A stretch of DNA of 64,000 bases from Paramesorhizobium sp049065735. GTDB lineage: Bacteria > Pseudomonadota > Alphaproteobacteria > Rhizobiales > Rhizobiaceae. The translations under genes and the position numbers were made by a program. A model generated the notes under the pieces. That model did no database searches. It was not told where the DNA came from and saw only the letters and a list, made by a program, of their open reading frames with translations. The DNA lies in the NCBI RefSeq assembly GCF_049065735.1, contig NZ_JBAKHD010000001.1, positions 248,001-312,000 of the forward strand, given 5' to 3'. Of this stretch, positions 52,473-60,198 are shown in pieces (positions within the stretch are counted from its first letter, which is position 1; the number at the start of each line of letters is the position of its first letter).

Positions 52473-54076
52473 CGGCGCCCTGGCTCCATCATCTCATCGT
52501 CATGCCGGTCGTGCTGCCGCTCGTGACCGGCGCGCTGATGCTTCTTTTCAACGAGCGCCGCCACGGGTTGAAAGCAGCGATCAGCCTTGGCTCCGCGACG
52601 CTTTTGCTGGGCGTTGCGGTGGTGTTGATGGCCATGGCGGCGAAAAAGGATCTGGCAGCGGACGTTTATCATATCGGCAATTATCGCGCGCCGTTCGGCA
52701 TCGTCCTCGTGCTCGATCGGCTTTCAGCGTTGATGCTGGTGCTGACAGCCATTCTCGCTATCGCTTCGCTCGTCTACGCCCTGGCGGCCTGGCAGCGGGG
52801 AGGGCCGCATTTCCACACTCTCTTCCAGCTTCTGCTGATGGGGTTGAACGGCGCATTCCTGACCGGCGATCTCTTCAACCTCTTCGTCTTTTTTGAGCTG
52901 ACGCTGGCCTCCTCCTACGGCCTTGTCCTTCACGGCTCGGGCGTCCGGCGGGTCAAGGCGGGCCTGCATTATATCGTCCTCAATCTGGTTGCGTCGGCGC
53001 TGTTCCTTATCGGCGTGAGCCTGCTTTACGGCGTGACCGGCACGCTCAACATGGCGGACCTGGCAACGCGCATCCCATTGATTCCCGAGGGCGACCGGGT
53101 GTTCGTCGAGGCGGGCGCGGCGCTCCTCGCGCTCGTCTTCCTGATCAAGGCCGGCATATGGCCGCTGGGTTTCTGGCTGACGCCGGCCTATGCCGCCGCC
53201 GCCGCGCCGGTGGCGGCAATGTTCGCCATCCTCAGCAAGGTCGGCATCTATATCATCCTGCGGCTGTCGAATCTCTTCTTCGGCACGGGCGTGCTGGCGG
53301 ATTTCGGCGATCAATGGCTGGTTGCCGGAGGTATGGCGACAATTCTCTTCGGGGCCCTGGGGGTGCTGGGAGCGCGCGGAATCGCGCAGGTGGCCGGTTC
53401 CGGCGTGCTCATCTCGTCCGGCACGCTCATTGCCGCCATCGGCGTTGGCGGTGTGCCGACAATGGGAGCCCTCCTGTTCTATATGCTCTCCACGACGTTC
53501 GGGGTGGCCGCGCTCTTCCTCCTGGCGGAGCTCATCGAGCGCGGCCGCGATACGGTCGCCGATGTGCTGGACCCATATGACGATGAGGATGAAGACCAGG
53601 GCGAGGACGAGGAGCAGGTCGGCCCCGCCATTCCGGCGAGATCAGCCATTCTCAGCGCCTGCTTCGTCATCTGTACGATCGTGCTGATCGGGCTGCCGCC
53701 CTTTTCCGGCTTTATCGCCAAATTCCTGCTGATCACCTCCATCCTGAACCCGAACGGCCTCGGCAGTCCGGAGCCGATACCGGCGATGTATTGGGCGCTG
53801 GGATTGCTGATGGGCTTTGCCGGACTGGGGGGACTCATCTCCTTGACACGCATCGGCATCCGCAATTTCTGGACGCCGCTGGAGCGCGACATACAGCCCG
53901 TCAGGATCGTGGAGATCGCGCCCGTCGTCGGTCTCCTGCTGCTCTGCCTGGGACTGGTGGTGGCGGCGGCGCCGGTCATGCACTACCTGCAGGCGACGGC
54001 GCATGCGCTGGATGCGCCCCAGGACTATATCCACAGCGTTCTCTCCCCGCCGCAGCCGGAGGAGAAAAGCCGATGA
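52469..54076 (+). CDS. phaD: monovalent cation/H+ antiporter subunit D
   Basis: A 535-residue NuoN/NuoM-like subunit with about 14 helices. Family signatures are LTGDLFNLFVFFELTLASSYGLVLHG, KAGIWPLGFWLTPAYAAAAAPVAAMFAILSKVGIY and LIGLPPFSGFIAKFLLI. An acidic insert (DPYDDEDEDQGEDEEQVG) lies in a loop before the last helices. It is translationally coupled at both ends by four-base overlaps. Confidence 0.94.
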   Translation: MTAPWLHHLIVMPVVLPLVTGALMLLFNERRHGLKAAISLGSATLLLGVAVVLMAMAAKKDLAADVYHIGNYRAPFGIVLVLDRLSALMLVLTAILAIASLVYALAAWQRGGPHFHTLFQLLLMGLNGAFLTGDLFNLFVFFELTLASSYGLVLHGSGVRRVKAGLHYIVLNLVASALFLIGVSLLYGVTGTLNMADLATRIPLIPEGDRVFVEAGAALLALVFLIKAGIWPLGFWLTPAYAAAAAPVAAMFAILSKVGIYIILRLSNLFFGTGVLADFGDQWLVAGGMATILFGALGVLGARGIAQVAGSGVLISSGTLIAAIGVGGVPTMGALLFYMLSTTFGVAALFLLAELIERGRDTVADVLDPYDDEDEDQGEDEEQVGPAIPARSAILSACFVICTIVLIGLPPFSGFIAKFLLITSILNPNGLGSPEPIPAMYWALGLLMGFAGLGGLISLTRIGIRNFWTPLERDIQPVRIVEIAPVVGLLLLCLGLVVAAAPVMHYLQATAHALDAPQDYIHSVLSPPQPEEKSR

Positions 54077-54567
54077 CGCGCATCCTGCCATATCCGCTTC
54101 TGGCGTTGTCGCTGTTCGTCATGTGGCTGCTGTTGAACGGCATCTCCACAGGCCAGGCGCTGCTTGGGGCCGTCATCGCCGTTTTTGCCGCCCAGGCCAT
54201 GCGGGCGCTGGAGCCGTCGAAGCCGCATATCAGACGCTGGCGTCTCGCCCCGGTGCTGTTCGCTCACGTCTTCATGGATGCCGTGAGCTCCAACATCGCC
54301 GCCGCGCGGCTTATCCTTTTCTCGAAGAGAGGGCCGAAATCGGCCTTCATGCGCGTTCCGCTTACCCTGCGCGATCCCTCCGGGCTTGCGATCCTGTCCG
54401 TTATCCTCAGCGCCATGCCGGGCACGGCATGGGTGGGATATAACGCGCGAAGCGGGGAGCTGCTGGTGCATGTGCTCCACATGGAGAACGAGCGATATTG
54501 GCGTGATCTTATCCTTGAGCGCTATGAGCGTCCGCTTAAGGAAATGTTCGAGGAGACGGACGGATGA
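54073..54567 (+). CDS. phaE: monovalent cation/H+ antiporter subunit E
   Basis: A 164-residue MnhE subunit: two N-terminal hydrophobic segments (LLALSLFVMWLLLNGIS and GQALLGAVIAVFAAQAM), then the cytoplasmic part with FMDAVSSNIAAARLIL, LSVILSAMPGTAWVG and LLVHVLHMENERYW. The ATG at 54073 overlaps the phaD stop. Confidence 0.93.
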   Translation: MTRILPYPLLALSLFVMWLLLNGISTGQALLGAVIAVFAAQAMRALEPSKPHIRRWRLAPVLFAHVFMDAVSSNIAAARLILFSKRGPKSAFMRVPLTLRDPSGLAILSVILSAMPGTAWVGYNARSGELLVHVLHMENERYWRDLILERYERPLKEMFEETDG

Positions 54568-54845
54568 GCGGTGTCATTCTCTTTTGGTCGCTTCTGGCGG
54601 CGCAATTGATGCTGGTCGCCGCGATGGCGCTCGCGCTCATCCGGCTCTTCATCGGGCCGCGGGCGGCAGACCGCGTCCTCGCCATGGACGCCTTCTCTAT
54701 CGCCGCCATGCTTCTGCTCATCACGCTCGGCATCCGCGACGGCAACATGCTTTATTTCGAGGCGGCGCTGATCATTAGCCTTTTGAGCTTCGTCTCCACG
54801 CTGGCGCTTGCCAAATTTCTCATGCGCGGGGAGGTGATCGAGTGA
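54564..54845 (+). CDS. phaF: monovalent cation/H+ antiporter subunit F
   Basis: A 93-residue MnhF subunit with three membrane helices and the family segment RLFIGPRAADRVLAMDAFSIAAMLLLITLGI. Its start overlaps the phaE stop and its stop overlaps the phaG start, so the chain of coupled genes continues. Confidence 0.93.
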   Translation: MSGVILFWSLLAAQLMLVAAMALALIRLFIGPRAADRVLAMDAFSIAAMLLLITLGIRDGNMLYFEAALIISLLSFVSTLALAKFLMRGEVIE

Positions 54846-55186
54846 CGCACGCGGATCTCCCCCTCTGGTTGGCCCTGCTGACCGGGTTCCTCCTGCTCAT
54901 GGGCGCCGCCGTCACGCTGATCGGCGCGATCGGCCTCCTCCGCTTCAGGACGTTCTACGACCGTATCCACGCACCCTCCATGGGCGCGGGCTTCGGCGCG
55001 GGCGGCATCCTCCTCGCCTCAATCCTGTTTTTCACGGTGCGGGATGGTGGCCCGGTCCTGCAGCCCGTGCTGATCGGCGTCTTCATCATGATCACCACCC
55101 CGGTGGCGGTGATGCTGCTCACCCGCGCTGCGCTCCACCGCCATCCGCCAAAAGAAAAGCTCACGAAAACGCGCAAAAGACGCTGA
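54842..55186 (+). CDS. phaG: monovalent cation/H+ antiporter subunit G
   Basis: A 114-residue MnhG subunit with three hydrophobic helices and the conserved GAIGLLRFRTFYDRIHAPSMGAGFGAGGILLASIL. Start is a GTG at 54842 in a GTGA overlap with phaF. The C-terminal tail is lysine- and arginine-rich. Last gene of the Pha operon; no clear terminator follows. Confidence 0.93.
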   Translation: MTHADLPLWLALLTGFLLLMGAAVTLIGAIGLLRFRTFYDRIHAPSMGAGFGAGGILLASILFFTVRDGGPVLQPVLIGVFIMITTPVAVMLLTRAALHRHPPKEKLTKTRKRR

Positions 55187-55257
55187 TTCCACCCTCTTGC
55201 GCATTCCGGTGCTTGCGCTAACCTGCCTCTTGTCAACTGGGGAGGGGGCAATCCGAA

Positions 55258-55731
55258 ATGAGCACGGCGCCGAAACGGGTAGCAGGTAATATTTCCGCTG
55301 GCAGCAGCCCAAGCCAGCCCGCATCCTCCTTGAAAGGGGGAGGCGGAGACGGTACATTTGACGGCATGGAAGCGCGTATATCCGCCTTGGAAGCTCTGGC
55401 GAAGAGCACGAATGAGAAGCTCGACAAGCTGCTGGATAAAGTGAGCAGCATCGAGGTCGATGTCGCCCGCCTCAGTGGTTTGCCGGAGAGAATAAACAAG
55501 GTCGAGGCCAGCCTTTCAAATAGAATCGATAAGGTCGAGGCTGAGCTTTCAAATAAGATAGACAAGGTCGATGCGAAATATGAACGCTACGACGAAAAAC
55601 TGACGGACTTCAAAGCCGATATCGCTCGGCTCGATGGCCGGGTCATGAATTTGCCGACGACCATCCAGCTATTGGGTTTCGTGGTGGTGATCATCGGGAT
55701 GGCTGGCTTCTTTAAATATATTGCCCCATAA
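55258..55731 (+). CDS. coiled-coil protein with C-terminal membrane anchor, unknown function
   Basis: A 157-residue protein. The first ~35 residues are Ser/Gly/Pro-rich and flexible. Residues ~38-130 are strongly predicted as coiled coil, with a near-tandem repeat VEASLSNRIDK / VEAELSNKIDK / VDAK. The segment at about 134-153 (TTIQLLGFVVVIIGMAGFF) is a membrane anchor. It is probably tail-anchored with the coil in the cytoplasm. Resembles uncharacterised phage- or bacterium-encoded DUF1640-like proteins; no function is assigned. Confidence 0.75.
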   Translation: MSTAPKRVAGNISAGSSPSQPASSLKGGGGDGTFDGMEARISALEALAKSTNEKLDKLLDKVSSIEVDVARLSGLPERINKVEASLSNRIDKVEAELSNKIDKVDAKYERYDEKLTDFKADIARLDGRVMNLPTTIQLLGFVVVIIGMAGFFKYIAP

Positions 55732-56042
55732 AATATTCGGTGAGATAGCGAACAAAGATTAATCATGCTCGCCGCGCGGCCGAGCTGTTTGGGCTATCTC
55801 ACATTTCTGCCATTCGTGAACATCCGTGATTTGGCACGAGGTGGCGGCAACGCTATCCCCTTTCCAAAGTTGGGAGGAACCTCCGGGGTAGGGGGACACA
55901 ACGCGCCTGCGCCAGCCGCAAACCGCCCCTTATGCGGCGAAATGCCTCTGATAGCCCTGAAATTTTTACAAATTGCTTGCTATCGCGCAAATTGCGGCTT
56001 ATTGAGATTTCAGAAATTACTGAAATTTCGGAAGAGAGTGTC
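55732..56042. other. intergenic region upstream of the cyd regulator
   Basis: About 310 bp without a convincing gene. The final 80 bp are AT-rich and include an inverted repeat ATTTCAG-N6-CTGAAAT (56007-56026) located 17 bp before the regulator start, a likely autoregulatory operator. No canonical FNR site (TTGAT-N4-ATCAA) was seen. Confidence 0.6.
56007..56026. promoter_or_regulatory. palindrome before the GbsR/MarR-type regulator
   Basis: ATTTCAG (56007-56013) and CTGAAAT (56020-56026) form a 20-bp palindrome just upstream of the regulator that leads the cyd operon. Its size and place suit binding by a dimeric MarR-fold protein such as the gene product itself. Confidence 0.5.
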
Positions 56043-56627
56043 ATGGACCTTCCCCCTATCGTTCAGTCCTTCGTGCTGCATTTCGGCGAAATGGGCAGCC
56101 GCTGGGGCATCAACCGCACGGTCGGGCAGATCTATGCGCTGCTCTATGTTTCGCCCGAGCCGCTCTGCGCCGATGAGATCGTAGAGGCGCTGGGCGTCTC
56201 GCGCTCGAACGTTTCCATGGGGCTGCGGGAGTTGCAGGGCTGGAACCTGGTGGTGCTGAAGCACCTGCCGAATGACCGGCGCGATTTCTTCACCACGCCC
56301 GACGATGTCTGGCAGATCCTGCGCACCCTCGCCGAGGAGCGCAAGAAGCGCGAGATCGACCCGACCATGACGGTGCTGCGAGAAATCCTGATGCAGCGCC
56401 CCGCCAGCGAGACCGAGCAATATGCGCAGAGCCGGATGCAGGACATGTATGGCCTCATCGAGCAGCTCACCAACTGGTATGACGATGTCAAGCAGCTGGA
56501 CACCGACCGGCTCGCCACCCTGCTGGCGCTAGGCGCGAAGGTGACGCGCTTTCTGGAGGCGAAGGATCGCATCGTCTCCTTCGGCAAGGGCCGCCAATCC
56601 CGCAAGAAAGACGGTGAAAGCGCGTGA
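56043..56627 (+). CDS. GbsR/MarR-family transcriptional regulator of the cyd operon
   Basis: A 194-residue winged-helix protein of the GbsR type: MGSRWGINRTVGQIYALLYVSPEPLCADEIVEALGVSRSNVSMGLRELQGWNLV at residues 18-71, with a long helical C-terminus. No cysteine or heme-binding motif is obvious, so the sensed signal is unknown. The ATG at 56043 follows GGAAGAGAG. Its stop overlaps the GTG start of cydD (GTGA), so it is translationally coupled to the cytochrome bd assembly genes and likely regulates them. Confidence 0.88.
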   Translation: MDLPPIVQSFVLHFGEMGSRWGINRTVGQIYALLYVSPEPLCADEIVEALGVSRSNVSMGLRELQGWNLVVLKHLPNDRRDFFTTPDDVWQILRTLAEERKKREIDPTMTVLREILMQRPASETEQYAQSRMQDMYGLIEQLTNWYDDVKQLDTDRLATLLALGAKVTRFLEAKDRIVSFGKGRQSRKKDGESA

Positions 56628-58372
56628 CCATTGCTGTCTCCAACGAATTCGCGGCTGCCCCCGAGGCTGCCGCCGAAACCAGCGCGCCTGACGCAGGCCG
56701 TGTGAAGTCAAAAATTATCTCTCAATCGTCTCCCAAGACGAAAGCCAGGGCAGGTGCGGTGCTGCAAACCGGCGCCGCCCTGCTCTGGCTGCCGCAGGCG
56801 GGGTTGCTGGCCTATGCGCTGGGCCTCGTCATGAAGGGCGGTGCGCTGACGCAGGTCATCTGGATCGCCGCCGCCGTGCTTATGCTTGGCACCGTCCGCG
56901 CCGCGCTCGACGCCGCCGGCAGCCGCATCGCTTTCAAAGCCGCTCGGGAGACGCTTGCCGCGCTGCGTGAGCGCGCGGTTGTGGCCCTCATGCACCGCTC
57001 GCCGCTCGATAACAGCCGTCCCGCCTCGGGCCTCGCCGCCAGCGCCATCGCCGAGCAGGCCGAGGCGGTCATTCCCTATCTCTCGCGCTTCCAGCCGGTG
57101 CGGCAGCGGGTGAGCGTCGTGCCACTTGTCATCTTAGCTGTTGTCCTCTGGTTTTCCTGGGTGGCGGCGCTCATTCTTCTTGTCGCCGCGCCGTTGATCC
57201 CGGTCTTCATGGCCTTGATCGGCTGGCGCGCCAAGGCGGCGAGCGAGGCGCAACTGGCGGAGCTTGGCGGCATGAACGGCTTCCTGCTCGACCGCCTGCG
57301 CGGCCTTTCCACCATCCGCGCCTTCGACGCCGTGGACCTCACCGCCCGCCGCCTGCGCGGCAATGCCGAAAGCCTGCGCCAGCGCACCATGGCCGTGCTG
57401 CGCATCGCCTTCCTGTCGTCGGCGGTGCTGGAGCTCTTCTCCGCACTCGGCGTCGCCATGGTCGCGGTCTATACCGGCTTTCACCTTCTCGGCCAGCTCG
57501 ATTTCGGCGCCTGGGGCGGCAAGCTGACGCTGCCGGAAAGCGTCTTCATCCTGCTCCTCGCCCCCGCCTTCTTTGAGCCCCTGCGCGACCTCTCCGCCGT
57601 CTGGCACGACCGTGCCTCGGGCGAGGCGGCGATGAAGGCGCTGGAGGAATTGGGCGACGAGGGAGTGGCTATGATGGCCGACGTCGCGCCGCACGCCTCA
57701 TCCGACGCGTGGGCGGATGACGGGAACGCCGCACCGGCTGTCGAACTTTCCAACCTCCGCTTCCGCCACGCCGGGAGCGACAACCTCCTGTTCGACAATT
57801 TCAACCTCACCGTTTCTCCCGGCGAACACGTCGCCCTCTGGGGCCCGAGCGGCTGCGGCAAATCCACCCTGCTTGCGCTGATGGCAGGGCTGGTTACGCC
57901 TGAAGAGGGGCATATCGCCCTGTGCGGCGTCCCGCTTCTCCCCGAAACGATGGCGGATATCCGTGCCCGCATGGCGTGGGTGGGGCAGAAGCCGCATATC
58001 TTCGCCGGTTCCGCTGCGGCCAACATCACCCTTGGGCGCGACGGCGATAAAGTTGACATCGAAGCGGCGCTGGAGGTGGCAAACCTTACTGATGTCGTCA
58101 GGAACCGCGCGGCGCTTGGCGAAAGCGGCATCGGCCTTTCCGGCGGCGAGGCGCTGCGCCTGTCGCTCGCCCGCGCCGCCTTCAACACCGAGGCCGCCAT
58201 CATCCTCGCCGATGAGCCGACCGCCCATCTCGATCACCAGACAGCCTTGAAGGTCACGGACAGCCTGCTCGCGCTGGCCAAAGGCAAGACATTGATCGTC
58301 GCCACCCATGATCCGGCCCTTGCCCTGCGCATGGACCGGCTGATCAGGCTGGACGCCGGAAGGAGAGCCTGA
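56624..58372 (+). CDS. cydD: cysteine/glutathione ABC exporter subunit CydD
   Basis: A 582-residue half-transporter: six-helix membrane domain followed by a nucleotide-binding domain with Walker A GPSGCGKST (from residue 407) and the signature LSGGEALRLSLARA, Walker B AAIILADEPTAHLD. CydDC exports thiols to the periplasm and is needed to assemble cytochrome bd. The start is a GTG overlapping the regulator stop. It has an extended N-terminus of about 35 residues before the first helix. Confidence 0.93.
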   Translation: MTIAVSNEFAAAPEAAAETSAPDAGRVKSKIISQSSPKTKARAGAVLQTGAALLWLPQAGLLAYALGLVMKGGALTQVIWIAAAVLMLGTVRAALDAAGSRIAFKAARETLAALRERAVVALMHRSPLDNSRPASGLAASAIAEQAEAVIPYLSRFQPVRQRVSVVPLVILAVVLWFSWVAALILLVAAPLIPVFMALIGWRAKAASEAQLAELGGMNGFLLDRLRGLSTIRAFDAVDLTARRLRGNAESLRQRTMAVLRIAFLSSAVLELFSALGVAMVAVYTGFHLLGQLDFGAWGGKLTLPESVFILLLAPAFFEPLRDLSAVWHDRASGEAAMKALEELGDEGVAMMADVAPHASSDAWADDGNAAPAVELSNLRFRHAGSDNLLFDNFNLTVSPGEHVALWGPSGCGKSTLLALMAGLVTPEEGHIALCGVPLLPETMADIRARMAWVGQKPHIFAGSAAANITLGRDGDKVDIEAALEVANLTDVVRNRAALGESGIGLSGGEALRLSLARAAFNTEAAIILADEPTAHLDHQTALKVTDSLLALAKGKTLIVATHDPALALRMDRLIRLDAGRRA

Positions 58373-58375
58373 GCC

Positions 58376-60082
58376 ATGAACACGATCCGCCATCTTCGCC
58401 CGGTTCTCTCTCTTTTTACGCGCGAGCGGCGCGGCATGATGCTTGCCGGCATGGTCTTCGCCACAAGCACGATTCTGGCCGGCATCGCGCTGCTAGGGCT
58501 TTCCGGCTGGTTCATCACCGCCACGGCGATTGCCGGAATGTCCGCCGCGACCGCCTTCGCCTTCGATGTCTTCGCCCCCGCCGCCGGCATCCGTTTTCTC
58601 GCGCTCGCCCGCACCGGCGCGCGCTATGGCGAGCGGCTCGTCACCCATGACGCCACGCTCGCCGTCCTCGCCGCCCTGCGCGAAAGGCTATTCCGCGCCT
58701 GGGCCGCCCCCGGCGCCGCGCATGATCTCCTGATGCGTCCCGCGCGGCTTCTCTTCCGTTTGACCGCCGATATCGATGCGCTGGATTCGCTCTATCTGCG
58801 GGTCCTGGTCCCGGCCGGCGCCGCGCTCGCGACGGCGCTGGCGGCGGGGATCGCGTTTTTCCTCATGTCGCCGCTTTTGGGCCTCGCCATCGCCGCGCTG
58901 CTGCTTCTCGTGGGGCTCGGCCTGCCGGTCATCGCGGCAATTTCCGCCCAAAAACCGATGCGCCGCCGCGCCAAAGCCGTCGAAGCGTTGCGCGCCCGCA
59001 CCATCGACCTCGTCGCCGGGCAGACCGAGCTCGTCATGGCCGGGCGTCTCGCCGCCAAGGCTGAAGCTATCGCCTATGCGGACCGCCGCCTGAGCGAAGC
59101 CGACGACAGCCTCAACCGCATCGACACGCGCGTTTCCTTCGGCTTCGGCCTCGCGGGGGCACTGCTCCTTTCCGGCACGCTCGTCGCCATGGCCATGCTT
59201 GCCGAAAAGGGAACCATCGGCACACCGGTCGCCGCGCTCGGCCTGCTCGTCGCGCTCGCCGCAATGGAGCCCTTCGCCGCCCTACGGCGCGGCGCGATGG
59301 AACTCGGCCGCACCGCGCTCGCCGCGCAGAGATTGGGGCCACGACTGACGGAAACGGAACGCTATTCTGGTTACGTGCCGAAGGCGGATGATGGACAGCT
59401 CGAAGCGCAAATAGCCGCCCGCCTCGTCTCCGTCACCGCCTGCCATCACGGCGCGGAGACCCCCGTGCTCCATGGCGTCTCCATCGAGATCCAACAGGGC
59501 GAAAAGCTGGCCCTCATCGGCGCGAGCGGCGCAGGAAAGTCCACGCTTCTGGCCTTATTGTCAGGCGAGACCGCGCCGCTGTCGGGCACGGTCGAGGCGC
59601 TGCCGGCAACGCTCGTCACCCAGCGCACCGAACTCTTCCAGGACAGTGTGCGCGAGAACCTTCTCCTCGCTAACCCCGCCGCCGATGACGCCGCGCTATG
59701 GGCGGCGCTCGATGATGCCGGGCTTGCCGAAACCATCCGGGCTCTGCCCCATGGCCTCGACTCCAGGCTGGGGGAGGGCGGAATGGGCCTCTCCGGCGGG
59801 CAGTCGCGCCGTCTGGCGCTTGCCCGGCTGTTCCTGCGCGACACGCCGCTCTGGCTTCTCGACGAGCCGACCGAGGGGCTGGACGCGGCGACGGCGAAGG
59901 ATGTGCTCACCCGTCTCGAGGCAAAGGCGCAGGGGCGGGCGCTGCTGATCGCCACGCACAAGCGACGCGAGGCGGAATGCGCCGGCCGCATCGCCCTCGT
60001 CGAGGCGGGAGGGATCGTCGCCATCGCCGACAGAAGCGACCCGGCTTTCGGAACCATGATTTCCAGTTTGCGGGAGGAGTGA
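58376..60082 (+). CDS. cydC: cysteine/glutathione ABC exporter subunit CydC
   Basis: A 568-residue partner of CydD: six-helix membrane domain and ATPase domain with Walker A GASGAGKST (from residue 382), signature LSGGQSRRLALARL and Walker B LWLLDEPTEGLD. It forms the heterodimeric thiol exporter required for cytochrome bd maturation. It begins three bases after the cydD stop. Confidence 0.93.
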   Translation: MNTIRHLRPVLSLFTRERRGMMLAGMVFATSTILAGIALLGLSGWFITATAIAGMSAATAFAFDVFAPAAGIRFLALARTGARYGERLVTHDATLAVLAALRERLFRAWAAPGAAHDLLMRPARLLFRLTADIDALDSLYLRVLVPAGAALATALAAGIAFFLMSPLLGLAIAALLLLVGLGLPVIAAISAQKPMRRRAKAVEALRARTIDLVAGQTELVMAGRLAAKAEAIAYADRRLSEADDSLNRIDTRVSFGFGLAGALLLSGTLVAMAMLAEKGTIGTPVAALGLLVALAAMEPFAALRRGAMELGRTALAAQRLGPRLTETERYSGYVPKADDGQLEAQIAARLVSVTACHHGAETPVLHGVSIEIQQGEKLALIGASGAGKSTLLALLSGETAPLSGTVEALPATLVTQRTELFQDSVRENLLLANPAADDAALWAALDDAGLAETIRALPHGLDSRLGEGGMGLSGGQSRRLALARLFLRDTPLWLLDEPTEGLDAATAKDVLTRLEAKAQGRALLIATHKRREAECAGRIALVEAGGIVAIADRSDPAFGTMISSLREE

Positions 60083-60120
60083 ACCGCAATGTCCGCGATG
60101 CCCATGAGCATGGCGGAGAA

Positions 60121-60154
60121 GCAAGTCCAAAAGCGGTTTTCCGTCCGGACTTGC
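60121..60154. repeat. rhizobial-type short palindrome before cydA
   Basis: GCAAGTCC (60121-60128) and GGACTTGC (60147-60154) form an inverted repeat around AAAAGCGGTTTTCCGTCC. Palindromes with the GCGGTTTTCCG core are common between genes of Rhizobiales. It lies in the 116-bp cydC-cydA gap. Confidence 0.6.
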
Positions 60155-60165
60155 GGATAAAGAAG

Positions 60166-60198
60166 AAAGGAGCGCCGGCCAGCCGGCGAAAAACCCGA
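60166..60198 (+). promoter_or_regulatory. cydA ribosome-binding site with intervening hairpin
   Basis: The only good ribosome-binding sequence, AAAGGAG (60166-60172), lies 26 bases before the cydA ATG. The hairpin CGCCGG-N4-CCGGCG (60173-60188) sits between them. If folded, it would bring the site to an effective distance of about 10 bases. The start itself is certain from the conserved N-terminus. Confidence 0.5.

Noticed and set aside
55732..56042. FNR or other oxygen-regulator site before the cyd operon
   Set aside because: No TTGAT-N4-ATCAA or close variant was found. The visible palindrome has a different sequence and fits the adjacent MarR-fold regulator better.
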